Assembly (NCBI GenBank): GCA_016342355.1
Contig: JAEINP010000018.1
Location: 1 to 64,000 of the forward strand
Origin: Desulfatibacillum sp.
Lineage (GTDB): Bacteria > Desulfobacterota > Desulfobacteria > Desulfobacterales > Desulfatibacillaceae
Reading direction: 5' to 3'
DNA length: 64,000 nt
Part shown: one piece after another, positions 1 to 8,907 of the stretch
Layout of the letters: each line of letters opens with the position of its first letter
Position numbering within the stretch: position 1 is the stretch's first letter
The notes under the pieces: model-generated
Told to the model about the DNA's origin: nothing
Seen by the model: only the letters and a program-made list of their open reading frames with translations
The model's database searches: none
Translations under genes and position numbers: made by a program

Positions 1-728
1 ACTTTTATAATATCCTGAACGCCGGTTGTGGTAACCTGGCCAGGAGAGGTGTAACGGGTTTGAGCCCCACGTCCGCATTGTTTGGTGTCATTCCTGCCCC
101 ATGTCCAGACGGTGCCGTCGCCCTTCCTGGCAACCACATGATTAGCCCCCGAGTCAATGGCGCGGATATCGGTAAAGTCTGTGGCCGTGACCAAAACCGG
201 GACAATGCTCATGGTGGTCGATCCGTTACCGACCTCCCCGTAATAATTGTAGCCCCAGGCGTATACTGTTCCGTCATCTTTCAGGCAGACGGCACAACCT
301 CCGTTGGAGCCTGACACCTGAATGATGTTGGAAAGCCCGGTAATTTGAACAGGAAGATTTCGGGATTCTGTGTCTCCAACGCCAAGCTCGCCGCTGGCGT
401 TCCATCCCCAGGACCATAAAGTGCCGTCTGTCTTGATGGCGTAGGTAGCACTGTTGCCGATGGCAATGTATTTCACATCGCTAATACTGGCCTGCACAGG
501 AGGATAAACCACTGTTTCATAAACATAGGAGACCCCGTTCCCCATCTCCCCTGAGCCCCCTTGCCCCCAGGACCATACGGTTCCATCAGCTTTTAACGCG
601 ACCGTATAGGAATTGCTGACCGCCACCATGGGCGTGACATCCGCAGCTTGTGCTGTTAATGGCGCAAAGAGTCCAAACACTAAGGACAGATGGACACAAA
701 AAACCGTAAACAACCAGATTCTTTTCAT
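1..728 (-). CDS. Secreted RCC1-repeat protein, C-terminal part outside window
   Basis: The frame is open from an ATG at 728 to the window edge with no stop, so only the first 242 residues are visible. Residues 1-28 form a signal peptide: a KR start, a hydrophobic core and a TAQA cleavage site before ADV. The rest is made of repeats of about 50 residues with the core 'ALKADGTVWSWG', then 'AIKTDGTLWSWG', 'CLKDDGTVYAWG' and 'ARKGDGTVWTWG', each followed by a G-E-x-G-x-G type loop. This is the RCC1/BLIP-II beta-propeller signature. The start is supported by AAGGAAAG seven bases upstream. Bacterial RCC1 proteins are usually exported surface or adhesion-type proteins, but the partner is unknown. 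The gene faces away from the aro operon terminator. Confidence 0.85.
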   Translation of the reverse strand, partial: MKRIWLFTVFCVHLSLVFGLFAPLTAQAADVTPMVAVSNSYTVALKADGTVWSWGQGGSGEMGNGVSYVYETVVYPPVQASISDVKYIAIGNSATYAIKTDGTLWSWGWNASGELGVGDTESRNLPVQITGLSNIIQVSGSNGGCAVCLKDDGTVYAWGYNYYGEVGNGSTTMSIVPVLVTATDFTDIRAIDSGANHVVARKGDGTVWTWGRNDTKQCGRGAQTRYTSPGQVTTTGVQDIIK

Positions 729-807
729 ATTCTTTCCTTGTATTTTTGTATGGAGGGGGATGAACGGAAAGGCAGTAGCATAGATTCTTGAACTATGAAA
801 GCATTAT

Positions 808-822
808 CATGCAAATTGCATG
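808..822. promoter_or_regulatory. Palindrome upstream of RCC1-type gene, possible operator
   Basis: Perfect 7+1+7 inverted repeat CATGCAA-A-TTGCATG, 80 bases upstream of the RCC1-type gene. On the minus strand it abuts a weak -10-like GATAAT. It could be a regulator binding site. No good -35 was found. Confidence 0.3.
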
Positions 823-935
823 TTAAATATTTCACACTGGCTGTAATTCAAAACCAAAAAACCTGTTCTATTCAGGTAAAATTTCTTTCCCGGATTGAAA
901 ATAGCGGGTAGCCACGACAACTAGCGCCGAGGCTC

Positions 936-974
936 AAAAAAAATGGGGGATGTCCCACTCCCTGATTAGGGAGT
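936..974 (-). terminator. Rho-independent terminator of the aro operon
   Basis: On the minus strand the hairpin ACTCCCT-AATC-AGGGAGT includes the tyrA stop codon. It is followed by a short GC-rich element and a run of eight T (936-943). This closes the aromatic operon. Confidence 0.6.
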
Positions 975-1826
975 GAATTTCGCCAGGGTTTCCAGGCAGG
1001 CGTCGCTTTCAATCATGCCTTGCTCCGGGAAAGTCCCAAGGAAGGTGTCAATGGCTTCCATGATTCCGTTGTCGTCGCACAGGGTATCCTTCACCTGATT
1101 GGCTGAATCCAGAAATTGTCCCAACACTTCCAAAGCCATGGGATTCTTGCAGATAAGATTGCGGTAAAGCTCGGTGTCCTGGGCGAACATCCTGCCCAAA
1201 AGACCCAGTTTCAAACGAAAAATTGGCGTGGCGTAAGGCCGGATTTCCTTGGGGTCCACCCCCATCTGCTGGAGAGTCCGGCCAAAGGCGATGGTCATGA
1301 AATGGGTCAGGGCCTGGACCACTGCCATGTTGCGGTCGTGGGTGTAGCCGTCGGTGATGGTCACCACCGCCCCCTTGGCCTTAAACTGCGCCTCCAGCCA
1401 GGAAAGCCAGGGGCCTTCGCCCATGGGGCAGACGATCACGTTCTGGCCCGCCATGCCTGCGGTGCTGGGTCCAAACAGGGGATGGGTGCCGATGACCTGG
1501 GCGGTTGTGGATTCCTGCATGGCCTGGTTGATGTCGTGCTTCATGGAGCACATGTCCATGAGGAGTTGGTCCTGGTTCATCAGGGGGCCGACTTGGCGGG
1601 CCATATCGAGGGAGGCGTCCAGGGGCAGGCTGATGATCACCACTTGGCATTGCCGGGCCAAGTCCTGCCAGGCGAGTTCCGTCTTTCGCCCGGACACCAG
1701 GACCGTGTGGCCCAGGTTTTCAAAATACTTTTTGAACCACTGGCCCATCTGGCCGGTGCCTCCAATAATGCCTATGGTCGTAAACCCCGGTAATTCCACA
1801 TCCACCTCATATTCTTGTAAAATCAA
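966..1826 (-). CDS. tyrA: Prephenate dehydrogenase
   Basis: Oxidatively decarboxylates prephenate to 4-hydroxyphenylpyruvate, the committed step to tyrosine. The Rossmann dinucleotide motif GIIGGTGQMGQW lies near residues 18-30, and the conserved 'GTHPLFGPS' block lies in the middle. At about 286 residues it is a monofunctional enzyme: no chorismate mutase domain is fused (that domain is in pheA), and no clear C-terminal ACT domain is seen. The furthest possible start is a TTG at 1826, only three bases after aroC. GTG codons at 1805 and 1799 are alternatives, and no strong ribosome binding site decides. Last gene of the aro operon. Confidence 0.88.
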   Translation of the reverse strand: MILQEYEVDVELPGFTTIGIIGGTGQMGQWFKKYFENLGHTVLVSGRKTELAWQDLARQCQVVIISLPLDASLDMARQVGPLMNQDQLLMDMCSMKHDINQAMQESTTAQVIGTHPLFGPSTAGMAGQNVIVCPMGEGPWLSWLEAQFKAKGAVVTITDGYTHDRNMAVVQALTHFMTIAFGRTLQQMGVDPKEIRPYATPIFRLKLGLLGRMFAQDTELYRNLICKNPMALEVLGQFLDSANQVKDTLCDDNGIMEAIDTFLGTFPEQGMIESDACLETLAKFTP

Positions 1827-1829
1827 TTC

Positions 1830-2903
1830 TCAGGACGAAAACAACTCCAAAGCCCGCACCTGGGCTTGCCTGAGAACAAAATCCGCCAACACCAGATTGA
1901 GCATGGCCTCGCACACCACATTCACCCTTGGTATGGCCGAAATGTCGTGGCGCCCCCCCACCTGAATGGTTTCGGGCTTGCCCTCCAGGTCTACGGTCTG
2001 CTGGGGAACATTGATGGAAGGAATAGGCTTGACCGCCACCCGAACCACTATATCCTGCCCGCTGGAAATGCCCGCCAAAGTTCCTCCGGCATTGTTGCTT
2101 TCAAAGCCGCTTTCCAGGATGGGATCGTTGTTGGTGGAGCCAGTCAGGCGCGCTGCTTCAAAACCCGCGCCAATTTCCACGCCCTTGACTGCGCCGATGC
2201 TCATCATGGCCTTGGCGATATCGGCGTCCAGCTTGTCAAAAACCGGCTCACCCAGGCCAACAGGAACCCCGGTGGCCTGCACCTGGACAATACCGCCCAA
2301 AGAGTCGCCGTCCTTGCGCACTTCTTCAACCCGGACAGCCATTTTTTCAGCAGCAGCCATGTCCGGACAGGCAAAGGGATTTTGCGAAATAACGTCCATA
2401 TCCAGTTTTTTGGCCCGGACGCTCCCCAGTTCCAACGTAAAGGCGCTCACCTGAATCCCCACACGTTTGAGGATCAACCCGGCTACGGCGCCAGCGGCCA
2501 CCCTGCCCACGGTCTCGCGGGCCGAAGCCCTGCCGCCGCCCTTGTAATCACGGACTCCATATTTTTTCTGATACGAAATATCCCCATGGCCCGGCCTGTA
2601 AAGGTTCTTTATTGTACTATACGAAGCGGACTTGGCGTCCTTGTTTTTGACCATCAGACAAATGGGAGTTCCGGTGGTCTGGCCTTCAAATACCCCGGAA
2701 AGAATATGCACGATATCCTCTTCCTTGCGGGGGGTGCTGGCTGCGGAAGAGCCTGGCTTGCGCCGGTCCATCATGATTTGGATATCCTCCTCGCACAAGG
2801 GGATTCCCGGGGGGCATCCATCGATAACTGCTCCCACTGCGGGACCGTGGGACTCCCCCCAGGTGGTCACCCGAAAGGCCGTCCCAAATGTGTTTCCTGC
2901 CAT
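1830..2903 (-). CDS. aroC: Chorismate synthase
   Basis: Converts 5-enolpyruvylshikimate-3-phosphate (EPSP) to chorismate using reduced FMN. The N-terminus '[18 protein letters not shown]' is the family signature, and 'RPGHGD' and '[10 protein letters not shown]' follow. The length of 357 residues is normal. It starts three bases after aroK and ends three bases before tyrA, so the three genes are surely co-transcribed. Confidence 0.97.
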   Translation of the reverse strand: MAGNTFGTAFRVTTWGESHGPAVGAVIDGCPPGIPLCEEDIQIMMDRRKPGSSAASTPRKEEDIVHILSGVFEGQTTGTPICLMVKNKDAKSASYSTIKNLYRPGHGDISYQKKYGVRDYKGGGRASARETVGRVAAGAVAGLILKRVGIQVSAFTLELGSVRAKKLDMDVISQNPFACPDMAAAEKMAVRVEEVRKDGDSLGGIVQVQATGVPVGLGEPVFDKLDADIAKAMMSIGAVKGVEIGAGFEAARLTGSTNNDPILESGFESNNAGGTLAGISSGQDIVVRVAVKPIPSINVPQQTVDLEGKPETIQVGGRHDISAIPRVNVVCEAMLNLVLADFVLRQAQVRALELFSS

Positions 2904-2906
2904 TCT

Positions 2907-3443
2907 TTAATCCTTTTGTATGTCCAGGTTCCCGGCCAGATCCATAATTTTCCCGCAAATCTCGTGTATGCCGGCGCCATCTGTGGCTACGGTGAGCATG
3001 GCCGCTCTTTCATACAAAGGCATGCGTTGTTCAAGCACTGTGTTGATTTCGTCCAGGACGCCCTGATCCGTAAGGGCTGGCCGTTGTGTATCTGTCTTAT
3101 CATCCTTGGCAAGACGATTGCAAATAACTTTAGAATCCGCGGTCAGCCAGACCACCAAACCAGTGTCTCGCATGGCCTGCACGTTGTCCGGGTCCAGCAC
3201 AGCCCCGCCCCCGGGAGCAACGATGTGGCCGTCCAGGGCGGACAGCCTGGCCAGAAGTTCCTTTTCCAGCCTGCGGAATTCCGGCCAACCATCCGACTCC
3301 ACAATACTGGCGATGGTCCGGCCCTGTTCCTTTTCCAGGACTTCGTCCGCGTCCACAAAAGGCTGGCCCATGGCCCGGGCCAGGGCCTTGCCCACGGATG
3401 TCTTGCCGGTCGCCCGGTATCCTACGAGGTAAATATTCGGCAT
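2907..3443 (-). CDS. aroK: Shikimate kinase
   Basis: Phosphorylates shikimate at the 3-hydroxyl with ATP. The P-loop is GYRATGKTS at residues 8-16, the shikimate-binding region has DADEVLE, and the APGGGAVL loop follows. At 178 residues it is of usual size. GAGAGG lies about nine bases upstream of the ATG. It is preceded by a 337-base gap after aroA, so this trio (aroK-aroC-tyrA) may have its own promoter or read through from upstream. Confidence 0.95.
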   Translation of the reverse strand: MPNIYLVGYRATGKTSVGKALARAMGQPFVDADEVLEKEQGRTIASIVESDGWPEFRRLEKELLARLSALDGHIVAPGGGAVLDPDNVQAMRDTGLVVWLTADSKVICNRLAKDDKTDTQRPALTDQGVLDEINTVLEQRMPLYERAAMLTVATDGAGIHEICGKIMDLAGNLDIQKD

Positions 3444-3780
3444 TTTAACTTGCCTCTCGGGATTGGATATACCAGGACGCCATGAATGGAGCGACCTGCG
3501 AACAGAAAAGCTCTCGGAAGCCGACGCCCTGAAAACTTCGTCCCTTCCCCCCTTGCGGGGGAAGGACAGGATGGGGGGTAAAAAAATGTGGTGTAATTGA
3601 CGAACAATACATTGTCATAAAATTATTATCCCGACCCTTTCTCTCAATGGGAGGGAGATTAAGGACGCCTTATCGCTTCCAAAACGGCTGCATGGATGCA
3701 CTGCGGTTCCCATTTCAAAAAATCAAAAACAATGTTGTATATTACCGCAGCATTTTCTCATATTTCCGAACCATAAAATT
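3444..3780. other. Intergenic gap inside the aro operon
   Basis: 337 bases between aroA and aroK with no supported gene. It contains the 9-bp hairpin listed separately, a second GC-rich patch near 3636-3662 (CTCTCAATGGGAGGGAG) and an ACAAT-AC-ATTGT palindrome at 3604-3615. No convincing sigma-70 promoter was found. Confidence 0.6.
3543..3565. repeat. Palindromic intergenic element
   Basis: Perfect 9-bp inverted repeat CCTTCCCCC-cttgc-GGGGGAAGG in the aroA-aroK gap, flanked by AGGATGGGGGG. This looks like the short GC-rich palindromes dispersed between genes in many genomes. Whether it recurs elsewhere cannot be seen here. It lacks an adjacent T-run on either strand, so it is not a classic terminator. 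Confidence 0.5.
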
Positions 3781-5040
3781 TCAATAGAACTTTTCCCATT
3801 CCCGCCAAAATCCGGGAAAGGACTTTTCCACACACGAAGGATCGTTGATGACCGTGCCGGGAGTAAGAAGCCCGGCCACGGCGAAACTCATGGCGATGCG
3901 GTGGTCGTTGTATGTGTCTATGGTGGCGCCCTTGGGTTTTCCGCCTATGATGGTCATGCCCGAATCCGTGCAGGTGGCCTGGACACCCATTTTATTGAGT
4001 TCCGTCACCACGCTAGTAATGCGGTCGCTTTCCTTGGCCTTGAGGTGGGCCACGTTTTCGATGCGGGTTTCGCCCTTGGCAAAGGCGGCCACCACAGCTA
4101 GGGTGGGGGCCACGTCGGGCATGTCGGACATGTCCACGGTGATTCCCTGGAGTTCCCGGCCGGTTATGGCCAAGCCCTCGGGGGTTTCGTCCAAACGGCA
4201 GCCCATGGATTTTAGTATGTAGGAGAAACGGCAGTCCCCTTGACACGAGGCGGAACGGGTGCCTGAAACAATAACCCTGGCCCCTGTAATGGCGGCAGCA
4301 GCCCAAAAATAGCTGGCTCCCGAAGCGTCGGCCTCCACCATATATTCTCCGGGCTGATATTGAGTCTGGCCGGGTACGGAAAACCAATTATAGCCTTCCC
4401 CTTTTACCGGAACGCCCATGGCCTGCATCACCGAAAGAGTCATGTCGATATAGGGTTTGGAAACCGGCCCTTCGGTCACGGTGATTTCCAGGCCTTCTTT
4501 GGTGTACGGGGCGATGAGAAGGAGTGCGGAAAGATATTGGCTGGATACCCCGCAATTGATGGATACCCTGCCTCCCTCAATAGCCGTGCCCTGAATCCTT
4601 ATGGGCGGACAGCCGTTGGTGGTTTCCACGGGAACACCCAGGCTTTCCAAAGACTGGGCCAAATCCAGGATTGGCCGTTCCTGCATGCGCTCGGTTCCCG
4701 TAAGGGTGTAGGTTCCTACGCCCATGGCCGCCACGGCGCACAACAGGCGGAGAGTGGTTCCCGCGTTACCCAGATGAATGGGTTCGGAATAGCGGCTGAG
4801 CTTCCCGCCCGTGCCTTCAACGAGAAAACGGTCTCCCTCGTGCCTGATGGCCGCTCCCATTTTATTGAGGCCGTCCATGGTCAGGAAGGTGTCTTCGCTG
4901 ACCAGCCCGTTCTTTATCCGGGATTCTCCGTCTGCAAGGGCCGCGCAAACAAGCATCCGGTGAGTATAGCTTTTGGAACCCGGCACCCGGGCCGTATGCT
5001 CGGTCCGGCCCATGGGCTGAATTGTAATTTGAGACTCCAT
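3781..5040 (-). CDS. aroA: 3-phosphoshikimate 1-carboxyvinyltransferase (EPSP synthase)
   Basis: Transfers enolpyruvate from PEP to shikimate-3-phosphate. It has the N-terminal 'PGSKSYTHR' substrate loop, 'GNAGTTLRLL' for PEP binding, 'KESDRI' and the C-terminal 'YNDHRIAMS'. At 419 residues it has the family length, with two inside-out alpha/beta domains expected. The serine-to-tyrosine wording of the first motif (SKSYTHR rather than DKSISHR) is a little unusual. Separated from aroE by one base. Confidence 0.95.
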   Translation of the reverse strand: MESQITIQPMGRTEHTARVPGSKSYTHRMLVCAALADGESRIKNGLVSEDTFLTMDGLNKMGAAIRHEGDRFLVEGTGGKLSRYSEPIHLGNAGTTLRLLCAVAAMGVGTYTLTGTERMQERPILDLAQSLESLGVPVETTNGCPPIRIQGTAIEGGRVSINCGVSSQYLSALLLIAPYTKEGLEITVTEGPVSKPYIDMTLSVMQAMGVPVKGEGYNWFSVPGQTQYQPGEYMVEADASGASYFWAAAAITGARVIVSGTRSASCQGDCRFSYILKSMGCRLDETPEGLAITGRELQGITVDMSDMPDVAPTLAVVAAFAKGETRIENVAHLKAKESDRITSVVTELNKMGVQATCTDSGMTIIGGKPKGATIDTYNDHRIAMSFAVAGLLTPGTVINDPSCVEKSFPGFWREWEKFY

Positions 5041-5041
5041 G

Positions 5042-5866
5042 TTACCTCTGGCCTAAAAGTGTTTCCACGGTTTCCCGCATTTGGACGACAGGGGCGTCCT
5101 TACCGGTCCACCATTCAAACTGCGATGCTCCCTGATACACGAACATGGCGATTCCGTCCACTGTGGCGCACCCGGCGTCTTGTGCGTCGGATAAAAACCG
5201 GGTCAACAAGGGACGATACACGATGTCCATAACCACCATATCTTTTTTAAAAAAAGACGCAGGCGCCGGACTCCTGGCCACATCCGGGACCATGCCCACG
5301 GAGGTGGCGTTGACCACAATCCCGCATGCCAGTTGATCCAGGGCTTCCAAGGGCTGAAAATCCACCCTCAGTTCCGCAGCCAGTGCTTCGCCTTTTTCCC
5401 GGGTTCGGTTGACAATGGTCACCTTGCCCCCCTGTTCCTTAAGCCCGTAAACAATGGCCCGGGCTGCGCCGCCCGCTCCCAGGACAACCACGTCCTTACC
5501 ATCAATGGGCGTTTTCTCCAAAATCGCCTTGACCGCCCCGGCGCAATCGGAGTTTTTCCCGGTCAAACGCCCCTGGTCATTGATGATGGTGTTGACCGCG
5601 CCCATGGCCCGGGCTGTTTCGTCCACCTCGTCCAGGTGTTCCATGACCGAAACCTTGTGGGGAATGGTTACGCTAACGCCTCCCATGTCAAAAGCCCGGA
5701 CCGCCTCCACGGCCTTCCCGATATCCTGGACGCAAAAAGCCATATAGACAGCGTTTTCGCCAATATGGGCGAATGCCCGGTTGTGCATGGCCGGGCTGAG
5801 GCTGTGGGCCACGGGATCGCCAAAGACTCCGTACAAACGGGTTTGTGCATTGATTCCGGCCATCAT
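5042..5866 (-). CDS. aroE: Shikimate dehydrogenase
   Basis: NADPH-dependent reduction of 3-dehydroshikimate. The N-terminal shikimate site is 'GDPVAHSLSPAMHN' (residues 16-29), with 'VTIPHK' carrying the catalytic lysine and 'NTDG'-like 'GKNSDCAGA'. The NADP Rossmann loop is GAGGAARAI. The length of 274 residues is normal. Its ATG overlaps the pheA stop by four bases (ATGA), so translation is coupled. Confidence 0.95.
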   Translation of the reverse strand: MMAGINAQTRLYGVFGDPVAHSLSPAMHNRAFAHIGENAVYMAFCVQDIGKAVEAVRAFDMGGVSVTIPHKVSVMEHLDEVDETARAMGAVNTIINDQGRLTGKNSDCAGAVKAILEKTPIDGKDVVVLGAGGAARAIVYGLKEQGGKVTIVNRTREKGEALAAELRVDFQPLEALDQLACGIVVNATSVGMVPDVARSPAPASFFKKDMVVMDIVYRPLLTRFLSDAQDAGCATVDGIAMFVYQGASQFEWWTGKDAPVVQMRETVETLLGQR

Positions 5867-6960
5867 GGCCTATCCCCTATGGGGTACGACCCCAACCATT
5901 TAACAAAGGAGCACAAAGTGCGCATTTTATCCACCACCTTTCGGATGGGGGCGTCCTTCATGTGCCCTTCCAGGTCCACAAAAAAGAGGTAATGCCAGCT
6001 TGCGCTTTTGGAGGGCCGCGATTCCAGCTTCACCATGTTCAGGCCCTCTTCCGAAATAGGCTGCAACACACTGTGGAGCGCCCCCGGCACATGGGGGATG
6101 GCGAACAGAAGCGAGGTTTTATCCCTGCCCGTGGGCTTCACCTTGTCCCGGCCAATCACCAAAAAGCGGGTGATGTTGGTCGTGGAGTCCTGGATGTTGT
6201 CCGCCAGGGTGTTCAGCTCATAGGTGATGGCCGCTTCCGAACTGGCGATTGCCGCGCCGCCGGGGGTGTTCAACGCCATGCGGGCCGCCTCGGAGGTGCT
6301 GGAGCATTGGTTTTGCAAAATGCCCGGCAGGTTCTTGCCTAACCATTTACGGCATTGGGCAATGGCCTGGGGATGGGAAAACACCACCATGATCTTGTCC
6401 AGGGAATCCTCGGCGGACAAGAGATCGTGACGGATGGAGGTATAAATCTCCCCGCAAATCCTCACGTCGCTTTCCTGGAACAGGTCCAGGGTCAGGTTCA
6501 CGGCCCCTTCCATGGAATTTTCCACCGGCACCACGCCAAAGGGTACTCTTCTTTTGTCCACCTCGTCGAACACATCGACGATGGTGGGCATGGGCGCAAA
6601 AGTGGTGGACCGGCCAAAATGATTCATGGCCGCTATGTGGGTAAAGGTTGCCTGGGGGCCTAAGTAAGCCACCTCCAGGGGTTGCTGGATTCTGCGGGAG
6701 GCGGCAATGATCTCCGTGTACAAAAGGCGCAGGGTTTCGTCAGGCATGGGGCCTTCGTTCAACTCCTGCAACTTGTTAAGCACGGCCCGCTCCCGTGAAA
6801 AATCCACCACAGGCATGCCCTTGCCCATTTTTATGGCGCCAATCTGCCTGGCTATGTCCAGGCGTTCATTGACCAGGGTAAGGATCTGGCGGTCGGTTTC
6901 ATTGATGGCCTGCCGCAAGGGCTCCAGGTCGGAATTACCATTGGTATTGGATGGTTTCAT
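5863..6960 (-). CDS. pheA: Bifunctional chorismate mutase / prephenate dehydratase
   Basis: Makes phenylpyruvate from chorismate through prephenate. Residues 10-90 are an AroQ-type chorismate mutase helix bundle (LRQAINETDRQIL, then ARQIGAIK). About 95-275 is prephenate dehydratase (AYLGPQATFTH, then TTNITRFLVIG with the catalytic TRF). About 280-360 is an ACT domain with PGALHSVL and LESRPSK, the phenylalanine feedback site. At 365 residues it is the standard fused form. It overlaps the upstream gene by four bases. Phenylalanine feedback is expected from the ACT motifs, in addition to the transcriptional attenuator at the operon head. Confidence 0.96.
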   Translation of the reverse strand: MKPSNTNGNSDLEPLRQAINETDRQILTLVNERLDIARQIGAIKMGKGMPVVDFSRERAVLNKLQELNEGPMPDETLRLLYTEIIAASRRIQQPLEVAYLGPQATFTHIAAMNHFGRSTTFAPMPTIVDVFDEVDKRRVPFGVVPVENSMEGAVNLTLDLFQESDVRICGEIYTSIRHDLLSAEDSLDKIMVVFSHPQAIAQCRKWLGKNLPGILQNQCSSTSEAARMALNTPGGAAIASSEAAITYELNTLADNIQDSTTNITRFLVIGRDKVKPTGRDKTSLLFAIPHVPGALHSVLQPISEEGLNMVKLESRPSKSASWHYLFFVDLEGHMKDAPIRKVVDKMRTLCSFVKWLGSYPIGDRP

Positions 6961-7949
6961 TTTTCCGTGATGGTCTCCTTGATTTTATGGCCAAAGTGCC
7001 GCCCGCCTTCCTCCAGGCTGGCCAGGACCTTGTCCCCGGGCTTGAGGGCCACTACGGAAAGGGGCTTGCCGTCCGTGGCAACCAGGCGAATGGTTTCGGC
7101 ATTCTGGCATATGGTGGTGATTTTCTGATCCCCGGCCTTGGCCGTAATGAGAAGCAAAGGCCGTTTTTCGATTTTGACCCTTCCCACCACGCCCAAGGTG
7201 CATTTGCCCTTGTAATCGGTAATCAAAATCTCGTCCCCGGCGCTGAGTTCGGCAAGATAACGGGTTTTGTTGCCCGGAACCTTGGTGTAGGCATGAACCG
7301 CCCCGGCGTTCACCCGGAACGGACGGGCCGCCACGTAAGGATTTTCTATGCTTTCCGCATGGACCAAAAACATGGCCGCCGAGGAATTGCCAACCAGCAT
7401 GCCTTCTCCGGGCTGCATGTCCGTGCAGGTATCCACACAAACCCGGTCCCCCATGCCCACAGCCTTCACTTCCACAATTTCCACCGGCGTCACGGCCACG
7501 GCCACGCCCTCCCCTTTTAAAAAGGATAGGGTGCGTTTGAGTTCCCCGGAATCGGCGGTGTCGATAAGCACGCCCCACACTCCGTGCTCCAAAATACCGA
7601 AGGCGGTCTTGGCCTCTTCCAGATTCTTTACCGGTGTAACAACCCGGGCGCCCTTGGCGATAAGATTTTCCAGGGGGATGATGCTCCAGTCCGGAGTATC
7701 CACGATGACCGGTCCCATGGCCTGGGCCTGGACTATGGCGTCCTCGTCGTCCTGGCTGGTGATGGCGATGGTGGTTAGATCCTTGCCGGGAACCATGTCC
7801 CCGTCCGCCGCAATGGTGGTGATCCGGCCCAGTTCCTTGACTTTGTCCGTGTACCCCTCGGGGACCATGAGAGCGTCCGCCCCGCCCTCCAGGGCGGTGG
7901 TTACCAGATCCTTGTTCCAGGGGTCCACTTTTACCCAAATGGCTTTCAT
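6957..7949 (-). CDS. aroB': 3-dehydroquinate synthase II (archaeal type)
   Basis: Oxidative deamination and cyclisation of 2-amino-3,7-dideoxy-D-threo-hept-6-ulosonate (ADH) to 3-dehydroquinate, the second step of the non-DAHP route known from methanogens. The 330-residue protein begins KAIWVKVDPWNK and carries the blocks 'GMGDRVCVDTCTDM', 'GEGMLVGNSSAAMFLVHAES' and 'RPFRVNAGAVHAY' typical of this family. It has no resemblance to the classical NAD-dependent AroB. It lies 15 bases after the ADH synthase gene and overlaps pheA by four bases. Confidence 0.93.
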   Translation of the reverse strand: MKAIWVKVDPWNKDLVTTALEGGADALMVPEGYTDKVKELGRITTIAADGDMVPGKDLTTIAITSQDDEDAIVQAQAMGPVIVDTPDWSIIPLENLIAKGARVVTPVKNLEEAKTAFGILEHGVWGVLIDTADSGELKRTLSFLKGEGVAVAVTPVEIVEVKAVGMGDRVCVDTCTDMQPGEGMLVGNSSAAMFLVHAESIENPYVAARPFRVNAGAVHAYTKVPGNKTRYLAELSAGDEILITDYKGKCTLGVVGRVKIEKRPLLLITAKAGDQKITTICQNAETIRLVATDGKPLSVVALKPGDKVLASLEEGGRHFGHKIKETITEK

Positions 7950-7964
7950 GACATATCCTTCCTC

Positions 7965-8759
7965 TTATAGGAGCTTCAGGGCTTCGTCCACAGAAACCTC
8001 GTCATGCACGATGGAGGAAATAGCCCGGACCATCCTTTCGGGGCTGGCATGCTGGAACACATTCCGTCCAATGGAAACGCCTGCGCCGCCCGCTTCCACG
8101 GAGCCTTTGACCATTTCCAGGATATCCCGGTCCGAATCCATCTTGGCGCCCCCGGCAATGACCACAGGAATAGCGCATCCCTGGGTTACTTCCAGAAAAC
8201 TTTCCGGAGTGCCCGTGTAAGGCACCTTCACCAAATCCGCGCCCATCTCGTGGCCCAGGCGGGCTGCATGCTTGACGTACTTGACATCGTACTCATTATC
8301 AATTTTATCGCCCCGTGGGTAGATCATGGCCAAAAGAGGCATGCCCCAGGTGCGGGCCTGGTAACTGATCTCCCCGAAATCCCTCAACATTTCCTTTTCC
8401 AGGCCGTCGCCCAGGTTCACATGGATGGATACGGCGTCCGCGCCCAGTTTGATGGCTTCTTCCATGGAACAGACAAGGGTTTTTGCATTGGGAAAGGGGG
8501 ATAAGGAGGTGGAAGCGGAAAGGTGGATGATCAGGCCGATGTCCGGCCCGTCGCCCCGGTGGCCTTCCATGACCAGCCCTTTGTGGACCACCACTCCGTT
8601 GGCGCCGCCCGCCGCGACGGAGTTGATGGCTGTTTTCATGTCCTTCAGGCCGTCAATGGGACCAACGGATATACCGTGATCCATGGGTACAAGCACGGTC
8701 CTGCGGGTTTTTCGGTTGAGAATTCGCTCCATCCTGATTTGTTTTCCAACGAAGGTCAT
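7965..8759 (-). CDS. aroA': 2-amino-3,7-dideoxy-D-threo-hept-6-ulosonate (ADH) synthase
   Basis: Class I aldolase-type enzyme that joins aspartate semialdehyde to a six-carbon ketose phosphate unit and so opens the archaeal-type shikimate route. The motif '[12 protein letters not shown]' near residue 24, 'MIYPRGDKI' with the active-site tyrosine, and '[12 protein letters not shown]' with the Schiff-base lysine are as in MJ0400-type proteins. The length of 264 residues fits. The same fold includes class I fructose-bisphosphate aldolases, but the immediate aroB' neighbour and the operon settle the choice. First structural gene of the operon, with AAAGGAG upstream of the ATG. No DAHP synthase is present in the window. 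Confidence 0.92.
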   Translation of the reverse strand: MTFVGKQIRMERILNRKTRRTVLVPMDHGISVGPIDGLKDMKTAINSVAAGGANGVVVHKGLVMEGHRGDGPDIGLIIHLSASTSLSPFPNAKTLVCSMEEAIKLGADAVSIHVNLGDGLEKEMLRDFGEISYQARTWGMPLLAMIYPRGDKIDNEYDVKYVKHAARLGHEMGADLVKVPYTGTPESFLEVTQGCAIPVVIAGGAKMDSDRDILEMVKGSVEAGGAGVSIGRNVFQHASPERMVRAISSIVHDEVSVDEALKLL

Positions 8760-8840
8760 TTTCTTGCTCCTTTAAGAGTGGTTGCCTTCCCCGGAAAAGG
8801 GAAGGGCCATGAAGCCCATTTTCGGCTCCACAGCCCCTTA

Positions 8841-8884
8841 AAAACAAAAAAAGCCGTGGAGACTTGGTTGGTCTGCCACGGCTT
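8841..8884 (-). terminator. Attenuator terminator hairpin
   Basis: Minus strand AAGCCGTGG (8884-8876) pairs perfectly with CCACGGCTT (8859-8851) over a 16-base loop. The T-rich tract TTTTTTTGTTTTT follows. It lies 80 bases before the first operon gene, so it terminates leader transcripts rather than an upstream gene. Confidence 0.85.
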
Positions 8885-8907
8885 GGTTGTGTTTGTTGGG
8901 TTTCAGC

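Noticed and set aside
1866-3485. Long plus-strand open frame (539 codons) opposite aroC and aroK
   Set aside because: It is antisense to two well-matched genes, has no family features, and reflects GC-biased third positions.
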